DNA of 64,000 nt, from positions 3,430,010 through 3,494,009 of the forward strand of contig NZ_CP072467.1 of assembly GCF_018437505.1 (NCBI RefSeq), in the 5' to 3' direction. Source of the DNA: Spiractinospora alimapuensis (GTDB lineage: Bacteria > Actinomycetota > Actinomycetes > Streptosporangiales > Streptosporangiaceae). A program made the translations under genes and the position numbers. Positions 41,093 through 48,644 of the stretch are shown in pieces; positions within the stretch are counted from its first letter, which is position 1, and every line of letters starts with the position of its first letter. Below the pieces are notes generated by a model, which did not search any database, was not told where the DNA came from, and saw only the letters and a list, made by a program, of their open reading frames with translations.

Positions 41093-41716
41093 GTGGCTCA
41101 CCATCAATCGGAGCAGCGAATACAGCGAGGCGGCTGGCTCCCCGGCAACCGTCTCGTTCGCGCTTTGATCGTGGGGCTCTTCGTTCTGTGCGTGATCCTG
41201 CTCGCCGTCCCTCTCGGATTGAACGGCGGCTTCGCCACCGCCGAACCGGCACCGGCCGCGGTCGAGACCGAGGAGACGGTGCGCACCGACCTCTTCGACA
41301 TATCGCTGGAGAGCGCCGAGCTCGCCCAGGGGGACCTGGGGCACGTACTGCGCCTCAACGCGGAGTTGACCTCGCACCTGACGGAACCGGAGAGCGCACG
41401 GAGCTTCGTCCGGTTCCTCGAGCCGGTCGTCGAACCGGGAGGGACCGAGGTGGAGAGCTTCGACACTCTCTACTTCGACCGCCGCCCCGAGGAATCGGTC
41501 TCCTACGTGCAGCCGAAGTCCAGCGAGTCGATCGCCGCCCAGTGGAACCTGCCGGAGGAGCTGGGCGCGTTCGGCGACGCCGAGGCCGACTACGTACGCG
41601 TGCGGATTCTCGTTCCGGAGTACGCTTCCGGGTTCACCGACCAGACGGAACAGTGGCGACCGACCCTGTCCGACGACGTCGCGGCCGAGATCCTCGTTCC
41701 GCTCGAGGGAGGGTGA
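41093..41716 (+). CDS. Membrane-anchored extracytoplasmic protein, unknown (trio gene 1)
   Basis: A 207-residue protein with a short basic cytoplasmic N-terminus, one transmembrane helix (VRALIVGLFVLCVILLAVPLGL) and an extracytoplasmic domain of about 150 residues with alternating beta-strand-like segments (FDISLESAELAQ, LRLNAELTSHL, YVRVRILVPEYA), recalling immunoglobulin-like or DUF4352-like folds. It is the first of three similarly built genes with 4-14 base gaps, so they are one operon. No Cys lies outside the membrane helix and no catalytic motif is seen. Function unknown. Confidence 0.75.
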   Translation: MAHHQSEQRIQRGGWLPGNRLVRALIVGLFVLCVILLAVPLGLNGGFATAEPAPAAVETEETVRTDLFDISLESAELAQGDLGHVLRLNAELTSHLTEPESARSFVRFLEPVVEPGGTEVESFDTLYFDRRPEESVSYVQPKSSESIAAQWNLPEELGAFGDAEADYVRVRILVPEYASGFTDQTEQWRPTLSDDVAAEILVPLEGG

Positions 41717-41720
41717 GCCG

Positions 41721-42449
41721 ATGGCCGGTAAGGGACCGCTTCGCCATGCGCCGACCGTCCTGCTCTGCGCGGGGCTGCTCGCGCTGATCGGCGTCGCACA
41801 ACACCTCGAGATCTCCTTCACGGACCGGACCGCGCCGATCGCGACCTCCGGTTCTCCCGAGGAACCCGTCGACACCGGCACCTTCACACTCACCGTGGAC
41901 GACGTGCGGCTGGCCGCCGCCGTCGCCGACGCGTCCGACCTCCCGGAGGAGACCGACGCCGACGCCGGCGTGGACCCGGGCACGGACCCGGACGGTGACG
42001 GGGAAGACGGTGCCGTCGACGACGGACTCGACCCGGCGGCTCTCGACGACGACGGGGCCGGTCTTCTCGGCGACGGTGGCGCCCCCCTCGAGGCGGAGGG
42101 CCTGTGGGTCGTCGTCGACCTCACCGTGACCGCCACCGACCGCGGCCTGACCGTGGACACACCGGCCCTTCTGGACGTCGCCGACGGTCTGAGCTATGGC
42201 AGTGTCGGCCTCGACTACACGATGGAGAACTACCAGATCTCCCCGGGAATCCCGGCGTCGGGCTCCCTGGCGTTCGAGGTCCCCCAGGAGCGACTCGAGG
42301 ATCCCACGCTTCGGTTCGTCGCCGGCGGGATCGACAGTCGCCTGGCCGGTGAGGCCAAGGTCGACCTCGGGCTGGAGGAGTCCGACCTCGACGCGATGAC
42401 GAACGATCCGGTGGAGGTCGCCCCGATCTCCGCCCCGGCGACCAGCTAG
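41721..42449 (+). CDS. Membrane-anchored extracytoplasmic protein, unknown (trio gene 2)
   Basis: A 242-residue protein with an N-terminal transmembrane/signal anchor (TVLLCAGLLALIGVAQHL), then an extracytoplasmic domain in which the strands FTLTVDDVRLAAAV and LWVVVDLTVTATDRGLTV flank a long acidic, Asp/Gly-rich insertion (about residues 75-122). The DxTVTATD..L pattern is like DUF4352 Ig-like modules of actinobacteria. ATG at 41721 begins four bases after the previous stop with GAGGGAGGG upstream, so translation is probably coupled. No known partner is identified. Confidence 0.75.
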   Translation: MAGKGPLRHAPTVLLCAGLLALIGVAQHLEISFTDRTAPIATSGSPEEPVDTGTFTLTVDDVRLAAAVADASDLPEETDADAGVDPGTDPDGDGEDGAVDDGLDPAALDDDGAGLLGDGGAPLEAEGLWVVVDLTVTATDRGLTVDTPALLDVADGLSYGSVGLDYTMENYQISPGIPASGSLAFEVPQERLEDPTLRFVAGGIDSRLAGEAKVDLGLEESDLDAMTNDPVEVAPISAPATS

Positions 42450-42463
42450 GGAGGAGGTCCACC

Positions 42464-43186
42464 GTGCGGCACCCCGTATCGCCACCGGTCCCGAGCACAC
42501 CACCACCGGCACCGATCCCCGGAGGGTCCCGACGCCGCCCCTGGTGGCGCCGGGGGCAGGTTCCTTACATCCTCGCCCTGGTCGTCCTGCTCCCGGTGAC
42601 CGCCGGGGTCCCGTGGTGGCTGGAGCGGGAGAGCGCCCGGGAGTCGGGCAGTATGCCCGCGCCCCCCGTGGAGATCCCGACCGGTGCCGCGGAGTTCTCC
42701 GACGTCCATTGGGAGTTCCGCGGCGCGGCGGTGGGAGCGGTGGACGAATCGTCGACCATCCCCCCGCCCGAGGGGACCGAGCTGGTGGACGCGGTCTTCA
42801 CCGCCACTCCGCTCACGGAGAACGGGGCCAACCTGCTCGCACAGAAGTGCGACATCCGCGCTGAGGATGACGCCGGCCGCGAGTGGCGGACGAGCGCGGC
42901 CGGTGGACTTCGCGACGCCTTGGACGACACCATCGAGCCCGGACGGTGCGTCGACGACGACTTCGAACCGCTCGCCGTGGACGAGGAGCACGTCGTGGTG
43001 GCGACCTACGAGATCCCCGAGGACGCCGTGGACTCCCTCAGCTTCGTGCTCACGATGGACCGCACCTACTTCGAGCCCAGTGACGTGGATCTCGAGGAGT
43101 TCGCCTTGGAACTCGAGTGGGACCCCGACGATCTTCCGGAGCCTCCGTACCCGCAGGCGGTCCGCTTCCGCGAACCCGTTCTCTAG
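42464..43186 (+). CDS. Membrane-anchored extracytoplasmic protein, unknown (trio gene 3)
   Basis: A 240-residue protein with a Pro/Arg-rich cytoplasmic tail (30 residues), a transmembrane helix (VPYILALVVLLPVTAGVPWWL) and an extracytoplasmic beta-rich domain with FSDVHWEFRGAAVG, ELVDAVFTATPL, and two Cys (QKCDIRAED and GRCVDDD) that may form a disulfide. It closes the three-gene operon; GTG at 42464 has GGGAGGAGG upstream. The three proteins likely assemble together on the outer face of the membrane. The large polytopic protein on the opposite strand converges with it 35 bases away. Confidence 0.75.
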   Translation: MRHPVSPPVPSTPPPAPIPGGSRRRPWWRRGQVPYILALVVLLPVTAGVPWWLERESARESGSMPAPPVEIPTGAAEFSDVHWEFRGAAVGAVDESSTIPPPEGTELVDAVFTATPLTENGANLLAQKCDIRAEDDAGREWRTSAAGGLRDALDDTIEPGRCVDDDFEPLAVDEEHVVVATYEIPEDAVDSLSFVLTMDRTYFEPSDVDLEEFALELEWDPDDLPEPPYPQAVRFREPVL

Positions 43187-43221
43187 TCACCGCACCAGCG
43201 GCACCACGGGCGTCGCGTCCG

Positions 43222-44520
43222 TCATCCCGCTTCGTCCACGACGTTCGCCCGTGCCCGTCGCCCCGAGGTCCGACGGCCCAGACGGCGCAGGGTGAGTTCG
43301 AACGCGGCCGCGAGGAGGCAGATCCGCAGCAGCTCGTGCAGTCCGTCCACGGCGAAGCTGACGGAGTTCAACCACTGCCACCACCAGCCGTGGAAGTCGT
43401 TGGCACCCACGACCACGTAGACCGCGCGCTCCAACCAGCCGAATCCGAGTTCCAACAGCATGTAGTAGAGGCAGAACGACAGGTAGAAGACCGGGCTCAC
43501 GCTGAGGATGAGGCGGAACGCGTTCAGGAACGGCCAGTACTTGTCGTTGAGGTTCTGGCGCGCGCCGTGGGTCATCAGGTCGATCAGCCGCGGGAAACGG
43601 CCGCGCAGGGTCACCGCCGCCTCGTGCACGCGTCGCGCGCGTCCTTGGAAGAGGGCCTCGGCGCTGTCGATGTGCTTGGCGCCGAAGGCGACGGCGGCGA
43701 TGGTCAGCCACAGGAGCGGCTCGAACAGGCCGTCCTTGACCAGGCCCCATCCGGTGGCGAGGAAACCGAACGCGACGGTGAAGAAGTTCAGCAACGGCAG
43801 GGAGACGAGGTCACCGAGCCAGGTCAGGAAGTCCGCACCGACCTGGCGTGTCTCGATCCACACCGCGCGCGAGCTCGTCCACGCGGTGACGTCGCGGAGC
43901 ACGGCCTGCACCGTGTAGATCGCGAAGAAGACCCATCCCGCCTCCAGGATCGCGGTCACGACGCCCAGGAGCGGATTGTTGGACTTGCGGTAGAAGTGCT
44001 CGACGACGACCCGCGCCACCAGAAGCCCGACCGCGATACCGATCAGAGCCGTCGAGTAGTCGAGATCCCCGACGTACTCCAACGCCTCGACGCCGCCCTC
44101 GTTGAAGGCGCTCACCGCGTAGACGCGGAACTCTTCGGTGATGAGGCCCCACGCGCTGTAGAAGATGAGGAACGGCAGGATCGCCATCGCGATCGCGTCG
44201 ACGACCCGCCGCTCGCGCATCCGCATCGAGTTCGGAGATCCGTCGGCGCTGGCGCTGAGTTCCCGCTCCAGCACCGGCAGCCCGGGCCTCAGCATGTGGA
44301 ACATGATGATCGTGGTCGTCAGCGTGACCAGCAAGGAGAGGCTCAGGGCTGCCATGCCCAGGAGCTGGTTGGTCAGCCCGAGCCGCACGATCTGCCGCAG
44401 CAGCATGGTGTGCAGGAAGGTGCCGACGGCATAAGCGCACAGCAACGGAGCCCAGTACCGCCTCGCCAAATCGAGGGTGTACAGGGGAAGGGCTGCCGCG
44501 GACGTCACCATTCTGGCCAT
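43222..44520 (-). CDS. Large polytopic membrane protein of unknown function
   Basis: About 432 residues with roughly ten hydrophobic segments, several with aromatic-rich ends, and conserved-looking loops (LTEEFRVYAVSAFNEGG, EALFQGRARRVHEAAVTLRGRFPRLIDLMTHGARQNLNDKYWPFLNAFR). No transporter, kinase or glycosyltransferase signature is visible. ATG 44520 has AGGA about ten bases upstream; GTG 44529 is an alternative. It converges with the extracytoplasmic trio at 41-43 kb, and the conserved spacing suggests, but does not prove, a functional link. No family recognised. Confidence 0.72.
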   Translation of the reverse strand: MARMVTSAAALPLYTLDLARRYWAPLLCAYAVGTFLHTMLLRQIVRLGLTNQLLGMAALSLSLLVTLTTTIIMFHMLRPGLPVLERELSASADGSPNSMRMRERRVVDAIAMAILPFLIFYSAWGLITEEFRVYAVSAFNEGGVEALEYVGDLDYSTALIGIAVGLLVARVVVEHFYRKSNNPLLGVVTAILEAGWVFFAIYTVQAVLRDVTAWTSSRAVWIETRQVGADFLTWLGDLVSLPLLNFFTVAFGFLATGWGLVKDGLFEPLLWLTIAAVAFGAKHIDSAEALFQGRARRVHEAAVTLRGRFPRLIDLMTHGARQNLNDKYWPFLNAFRLILSVSPVFYLSFCLYYMLLELGFGWLERAVYVVVGANDFHGWWWQWLNSVSFAVDGLHELLRICLLAAAFELTLRRLGRRTSGRRARANVVDEAG

Positions 44521-44813
44521 GACAGGCACATCCTAACGATCTGTCAGCTCCATAACCGTCTCGGCCGGAAGCGGCCAAGCGACCGGGTTGGCCAGCGAAG
44601 AACCAGGTGCCTCCACCGCCGGGGGAACGTAAGGGGCGCCTGTCGCGTTGCACAGGTGGACGAGCGGTACGGGAGACGCCGACTCGGGACTCCGACTCGG
44701 GGAAGGGTCAGGGAAAACCCCCCATGTGTTCCGTCGCCGCACAGGGCACACTGGAGGGTGGCCCCCGGCGGCAGTGCCGGAGGGACCACAGGCAACTTTC
44801 GAGGAGAGCGAAC

Positions 44814-45266
44814 ATGACGCTGGAGCGCGGAAACTCAGGACTCTCTCCCGCCGTGGCTTCGACCACTTTTCTCTGGCCCTGGGGCTGGGCGGTGGGTGGG
44901 GGCGCGGTGGCCGCCGCGGCCAACGCGTTGATGAACCTCAGTCCCAACGTTCTGATGATGCTTCCCGGAGCTCTGTCGACCGGTGTCTTCTTCTTCGCGC
45001 TCATCGGCGGCGGTGTGATGTTCCTCAGCGGCAAGGGCGACCGGCGCGCCCGCCGGTACGCGGGGAAGCACCCGTGGCAGACCGCGATGGTTCCGGCCGG
45101 CATCGGCGCGGTCGGCGTCGCCGCCTTCAGCTACATCGGCTTGGCACTGAGCGGGAGCCTGTTCCTGGGGTTGTTCGCGGCGGCCGCGGCCGGCATCGGC
45201 GCGGGCATCGCGCTGTGGGTCATCCTGGGTCTGATCGCCTCGGTCGCGGGCAACAAGTCCGCATGA
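44814..45266 (+). CDS. Small polytopic membrane protein, unknown
   Basis: A 150-residue protein with four predicted transmembrane helices (AVGGGAVAAAANALM, MLPGALSTGVFFFALIGGGVMF, AGIGAVGVAAFSYIGLAL, FLGLFAAAAAGIGAGIALWVILGLIASVAG) and a short basic loop (GKGDRRARRYAGKHPWQ). The last two segments are very Ala/Gly-rich. No enzyme motif. ATG at 44814 follows GAGGAG by seven bases; the frame extends left without a ribosome site. It precedes the DUF2786 gene by 22 bases but that gene seems to have its own promoter. Function unknown. Confidence 0.7.
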   Translation: MTLERGNSGLSPAVASTTFLWPWGWAVGGGAVAAAANALMNLSPNVLMMLPGALSTGVFFFALIGGGVMFLSGKGDRRARRYAGKHPWQTAMVPAGIGAVGVAAFSYIGLALSGSLFLGLFAAAAAGIGAGIALWVILGLIASVAGNKSA

Positions 45267-45273
45267 CACACCG

Positions 45274-45288
45274 TAGAATGTACCGCTG
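45274..45288 (+). promoter_or_regulatory. -10 box before a probable leaderless gene
   Basis: TAGAAT at 45274-45279 lies nine bases before ATG 45289, placing transcription start at or very near the start codon. No ribosome site is present for that codon. Confidence 0.45.
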
Positions 45289-46197
45289 ATGCACACTGCC
45301 GGCGATGCCGGTCAACGCGGGGGGACGGCCGCACACAGCATGTCGACCAAGGCCCGGATGATCGAACGTGTCCGCGGACTGCTGCGTATGGCAGAGGATC
45401 CCGCGGTCACCGACGCCGAGAGCCAGGCCTTCACCGCGAAGGCCGCCGAGCTCATGACGCGGCACGCGATCGCCGAAGCCGAGGCCCGCGCGGAGCAGGG
45501 CCTCGGCGCCGAAGAGGTAACGCGCTTCGACTTCCTGGTGTCCGGCAAGGGTGGGCACGGGAAGGCGCGTGTCAAGGCGCTGGGCATGATCGCGGGCGCC
45601 TACGGCTGCAAGTCCGCGGTGCGCGGCAACCAGGCGACGAACACCGATCGCACGCTCATCATCCTTGGGACGCAGTCGTCCCTGGACTCGCTCCAACTGC
45701 TCCTGCCGTCGGTCACCCTCCAGATGGAGTCCTCCGCGCGGTTCTGTGCCAAGGAGCACATCGACCGCATCCGCGAACGGCGCAACGTGGACCGGTCGAC
45801 CCTGGCCACCGAGCGCAACCGTTTCTACCGCTCGTTCGTGCGCGCGTACGGTGAGGCGGTCGCGCAGCGGATCCAGGAGTTCCGCGCCCGACTCGCCGAG
45901 GAGAGCTCCGCCGCGGGGGCCGCCGGGGGGAGTTCGGACGCGAGTGGTGGCGCGCCCTCGGCGGCGACCGGGGCGGAACTCATCCTCCGTACCGACGCCC
46001 ATCGCGTCGAGGAGGAGTTCGAGCGCCGCTTCCCGCAGCTACGTCCCACGCGCAACGAGCGCACCCTGCACCGCGACGGGTACCGCGCGGGCTATGTCCG
46101 GGGCAGTCGGGCCGAACTGGGCCTGTACTCCGCGGTGGGGGCGGACGGTCGGGCGGGACTGCCCGCGGAGTCCGAACCAGCACACGATGGTGAGTGA
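45289..46197 (+). CDS. DUF2786 domain protein
   Basis: A 302-residue protein. The N-terminal region (KARMIERVRGLLRMAEDPAVTDAESQAFTAKAAELMTRHAI) is the DUF2786 helix-rich domain, found in actinobacterial and phage proteins, often with DUF7168; its function is unknown. The middle (AYGCKSAVRGNQATNTDRTLIILGTQSSLDSLQLLLP) looks like the DUF7168 core. The C-terminus holds a low-complexity Ser/Gly/Ala linker and a RRFPQLRPTRNERTLHRDGYRAGY motif. No membrane segment. ATG 45289 is probably leaderless; ATG 45340 is an alternative just before the domain. Confidence 0.8.
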   Translation: MHTAGDAGQRGGTAAHSMSTKARMIERVRGLLRMAEDPAVTDAESQAFTAKAAELMTRHAIAEAEARAEQGLGAEEVTRFDFLVSGKGGHGKARVKALGMIAGAYGCKSAVRGNQATNTDRTLIILGTQSSLDSLQLLLPSVTLQMESSARFCAKEHIDRIRERRNVDRSTLATERNRFYRSFVRAYGEAVAQRIQEFRARLAEESSAAGAAGGSSDASGGAPSAATGAELILRTDAHRVEEEFERRFPQLRPTRNERTLHRDGYRAGYVRGSRAELGLYSAVGADGRAGLPAESEPAHDGE

Positions 46198-46254
46198 CAC
46201 ACCACACATTTTCTGCGACCGTGGTATGTGGCGGACGACACCCCGGGAGGCCCG

Positions 46255-46674
46255 GTGCCAGCCACGACCATCCTCAAACCGCTCAGTCGGCATCGAACCG
46301 CGGTCCTGACGACCTACGGTCCCGACGGCCTCACCCCCCAGACAACGCAGGTGCGCTTCGTCATCGACGGTGACCGGGTGTTGGTCGGCGTTCCGCGCGG
46401 ATCCGCCCACCAGGCGCGCCTGGACGAGCACCCCGTGGCCGACCTGACGCCGTGCACGCTCCGCGGCACCGTGGCCGGATCGCCGGTTCGGGCGCGGGTC
46501 CGTGGCCTGGACGGCGGCGACGCCCGACGCGCGGGCATGCTCCTGACCAAGGCGGACCCGTTCCGGATGGTGCGCCCGCTCACTCTGACCCAGTTCGCGA
46601 CACGACTGGTCTGCTACGCGCTCGAGCCGCTGCCGGACCAGGACAACGAGTCGGTCGAGGGCGCTCCCGAGTAG
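46255..46674 (+). CDS. PPOX-class F420-dependent oxidoreductase-like protein
   Basis: A 139-residue split-barrel protein of the pyridoxamine 5'-phosphate oxidase superfamily. The pattern RTAVLTTYGPDGLTPQTTQVRFVIDGDRVLVGV...HPVADLTPCTLRGTVAGSPVRARVRGL is that of short actinobacterial PPOX proteins that use FMN or F420. Substrates are generally unknown. GTG at 46255 has GGGAGG four bases upstream. It is 57 bases downstream of the DUF2786 gene and is followed by a hairpin. F420 use is inferred from the host group and length. Confidence 0.82.
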   Translation: MPATTILKPLSRHRTAVLTTYGPDGLTPQTTQVRFVIDGDRVLVGVPRGSAHQARLDEHPVADLTPCTLRGTVAGSPVRARVRGLDGGDARRAGMLLTKADPFRMVRPLTLTQFATRLVCYALEPLPDQDNESVEGAPE

Positions 46675-46677
46675 CGG

Positions 46678-46710
46678 GGGGCAGGAAGGAGTCCGACGTT
46701 CCCCTGCCCC
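46678..46710. terminator. Hairpin after the PPOX gene
   Basis: GGGGCAGG (46678-46685) pairs with CCTGCCCC (46703-46710), followed by ATT. It lies between convergent genes. Confidence 0.55.
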
Positions 46711-46803
46711 ATTCAGGAGGAACGCCGGAGCCGAGGCCCACGCGAAACACCGCGCGGCCGCGGGGTGTGTCGCCCGGGCACGTGTGCACGGCCCGCTCGT
46801 CCG

Positions 46804-47940
46804 CTACGAGGGCGGACGCAGCGGCATCGTGAGGTACCGGAACGACGGATCGTCCCGCCCGTCCTCGGTGACTCCGCCGAGGACCGCGGGCCGTGTCGGG
46901 GACGTGAGACGCACTCGGACGGTCTCGGACTCGACCGCGACGAGGCCGTCGAGCAGGAACTGGGGACTGAAGGACACGTCCATCGCGTCTCCCGTGAGTT
47001 CGGCGTCGACCGTCTCGATCGCCTGTGCCGACTCGTGGGATCCGACGCTGAGGACCAACAGCCCCTCACCGAACGACAACCGCAGCGGCGCGTGCCGTTC
47101 CGCGACCGAGGCCACCCGTTTCACCGCCTCCGCCAGCGTGGCGGCGGGTAGGTCGACGTGAGCCGCGAAGTCGTCCGGGAATCGGGACTCGTACCCCACG
47201 TACGGACCGTCCAGGAGGCGGACGGTGCTGGTCCAGCCGCTCCCGGTCAGCCCGATCATGGTCGCCGCCTCCGCCTCACCGGCGACCGCGAGGGCCACGT
47301 TGCCGTCACTGGGGAACGACCGTACGACGTCGAGGAGGGATCGGGCGGGGACCAACGCGGTGGTGTCCTCAGTGCCTTCGGCGGCCTGCCACCACAGGTC
47401 CCGAACCGCGATGCGGTACCGGTCGGTGCTCACCAGGCGCAGTTGTTCGGGTGAGAACTCGACGTGGATCCCGGTCAGGATCGGCAGCGTGTCGTCCTTG
47501 CTGGCCGTGGCCGCGACCTGTCGGACCGCGGACGCGAGCGACGTCGAGGCGACCGACCCCCGCGCCTGCGGCAGCTCCGGAAGCCGAGGGTGGTCCTCCA
47601 ACGCCAGCAGCGGAACGGTGAACACCGTACGCCCGACCTCGATCCGCACGTGCCCACCCTCGAGCGTGACCGTGGCCGTCTCCGCCGGCAGGCGACGCAC
47701 GATATCCGCCAACAACCGCCCCGGCACGAGCACCCCGCCCGGTTCCTCCGCCCACACCGCGACGGACCCCTGCGCGGACACCTCATAGTCGAAACTCGAG
47801 ACTCGGAGCTCCGCCTCCCCCGCGGTCGAAACCTCCAGGCGCACCCCGGCCAACACGGGCACCGAAGGACGACTGGGAAGGGCCCGCGCCGCCCAGGCGA
47901 CGGCATCGGCGAGGGCCGCACTGTCGGCCTGAAAGCGCAT
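46804..47940 (-). CDS. DNA polymerase III beta (sliding clamp) paralogue
   Basis: A 378-residue protein with the three-domain clamp fold: domain 1 (MRFQADSAALADAVAWAARALPSRPSVPVLAGVRLEVSTAG), domain 2 (STSLASAVRQVAATASKDDTLPILTGIHVEFSPEQLRLVSTDRYRIAVRD) and domain 3 (ATLAEAVKRVASVAERHAPLRLSFGEG), ending FRYLTMPLR as clamps do. ATG at 47940 follows GAGGAGG. The genuine dnaN of actinomycetes lies between dnaA and recF; neither is here, so this is probably a second clamp as known in Streptomyces, with a role in repair or mutagenesis unproven. If no dnaA-linked copy exists it would be the only one. Confidence 0.88.
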   Translation of the reverse strand: MRFQADSAALADAVAWAARALPSRPSVPVLAGVRLEVSTAGEAELRVSSFDYEVSAQGSVAVWAEEPGGVLVPGRLLADIVRRLPAETATVTLEGGHVRIEVGRTVFTVPLLALEDHPRLPELPQARGSVASTSLASAVRQVAATASKDDTLPILTGIHVEFSPEQLRLVSTDRYRIAVRDLWWQAAEGTEDTTALVPARSLLDVVRSFPSDGNVALAVAGEAEAATMIGLTGSGWTSTVRLLDGPYVGYESRFPDDFAAHVDLPAATLAEAVKRVASVAERHAPLRLSFGEGLLVLSVGSHESAQAIETVDAELTGDAMDVSFSPQFLLDGLVAVESETVRVRLTSPTRPAVLGGVTEDGRDDPSFRYLTMPLRPPS

Positions 47941-48441
47941 CGTGACCTCCTCGGTCATGGATATCCGCCGATCACCATAGGTCGAGGGAGTGACATCGCC
48001 CCTCAGTCCCGGCGAGCGAGGTCCGCGTGCCCTAGGTGTTGTGTCCTGTGTGGTCGCTGCGCGGATGGTGCCGCAGCGGGGCCCGGGCTTCGGCTCGCAC
48101 GGCGATCCGTGAGGGGCACCACTGGTTGGCTGTTGGAAAGGATCGACGCGGCGAACGTCGTCCTGGCGGTCGCGAGCCCTCAGCACCCCCAACGGTGCCT
48201 CCCCACGAGGCACAGCGGTTCAAAGACACGACCTACCGCCGTATCCACCCCAGGCCAACCACACCATCGTTGGAAGCCCGTCGACATCCTCCCTCCACCC
48301 CTTGCGCAACGTGCCCTCAATGGGAGGCACGCGATGGCCGTCCGTTGTGGGTGGGGCGGGGGAACGCCTCACTTCCTCGTCTCTCGAGGCGGGGAACGGC
48401 CTCACCCCCGCCGGGCCGGGAATGAGGTCTCCGGAAAAGGT
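47941..48441. other. Gene-free region upstream of the clamp paralogue
   Basis: About 500 bases between the clamp start and the tRNA-Ser terminator. Short frames here have Arg/Pro-rich translations and no ribosome sites. A near-duplicate GGGGAACGcCTCAC / GGGGAACGGCCTCAC occurs near 48358 and 48391, too short to classify. The clamp promoter must lie in the first 150 bases. Confidence 0.4.
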
Positions 48442-48478
48442 TCAGGCCCTGCTCCTCGCGCCATGGAGCAGGGCCTGA
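48442..48478 (-). terminator. tRNA-Ser terminator
   Basis: A 13-bp perfect stem (48442-48454 with 48466-48478, 11-base loop) lies 25 bases beyond the 3' end of the minus-strand tRNA-Ser; on that strand it is followed by CCTTTTCC. Confidence 0.82.
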
Positions 48479-48503
48479 GCTGGTATGACACCAGGTATTG
48501 GGG

Positions 48504-48589
48504 CGGAGGGTGTGGGATTTGAACCCACGGAGCCCAAAGGACTCAACGGTTTTCAAGACCGTCGCACTCGGCCGCTATGCGAACCCTCC
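48504..48589 (-). tRNA. tRNA-Ser (anticodon TGA)
   Basis: An 86-base class II tRNA on the minus strand. Acceptor GGAGGGT pairs with ACCCTCC, discriminator G; the anticodon loop CTTGAAA gives TGA; a long variable arm (GAGTCCTTTGGGCTC) and T-arm with GGTTCAAATCC follow. CCA is not encoded. A terminator follows at 48442. Confidence 0.97.
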
Positions 48590-48644
48590 TGGTGCACAAC
48601 CACCGACTACGATGCTAGCCCACCGCGAGGCGGGAGAGTGCCGG

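Noticed and set aside
43117..44817. A 566-codon plus-strand frame over the polytopic gene
   Set aside because: The opposite strand encodes a clear multi-helix membrane protein; the plus-strand product is charged and featureless.
48350..48410. Short near-repeat GGGGAACG(G)CCTCAC
   Set aside because: Too short and only two copies; could be chance in a GC-rich region.
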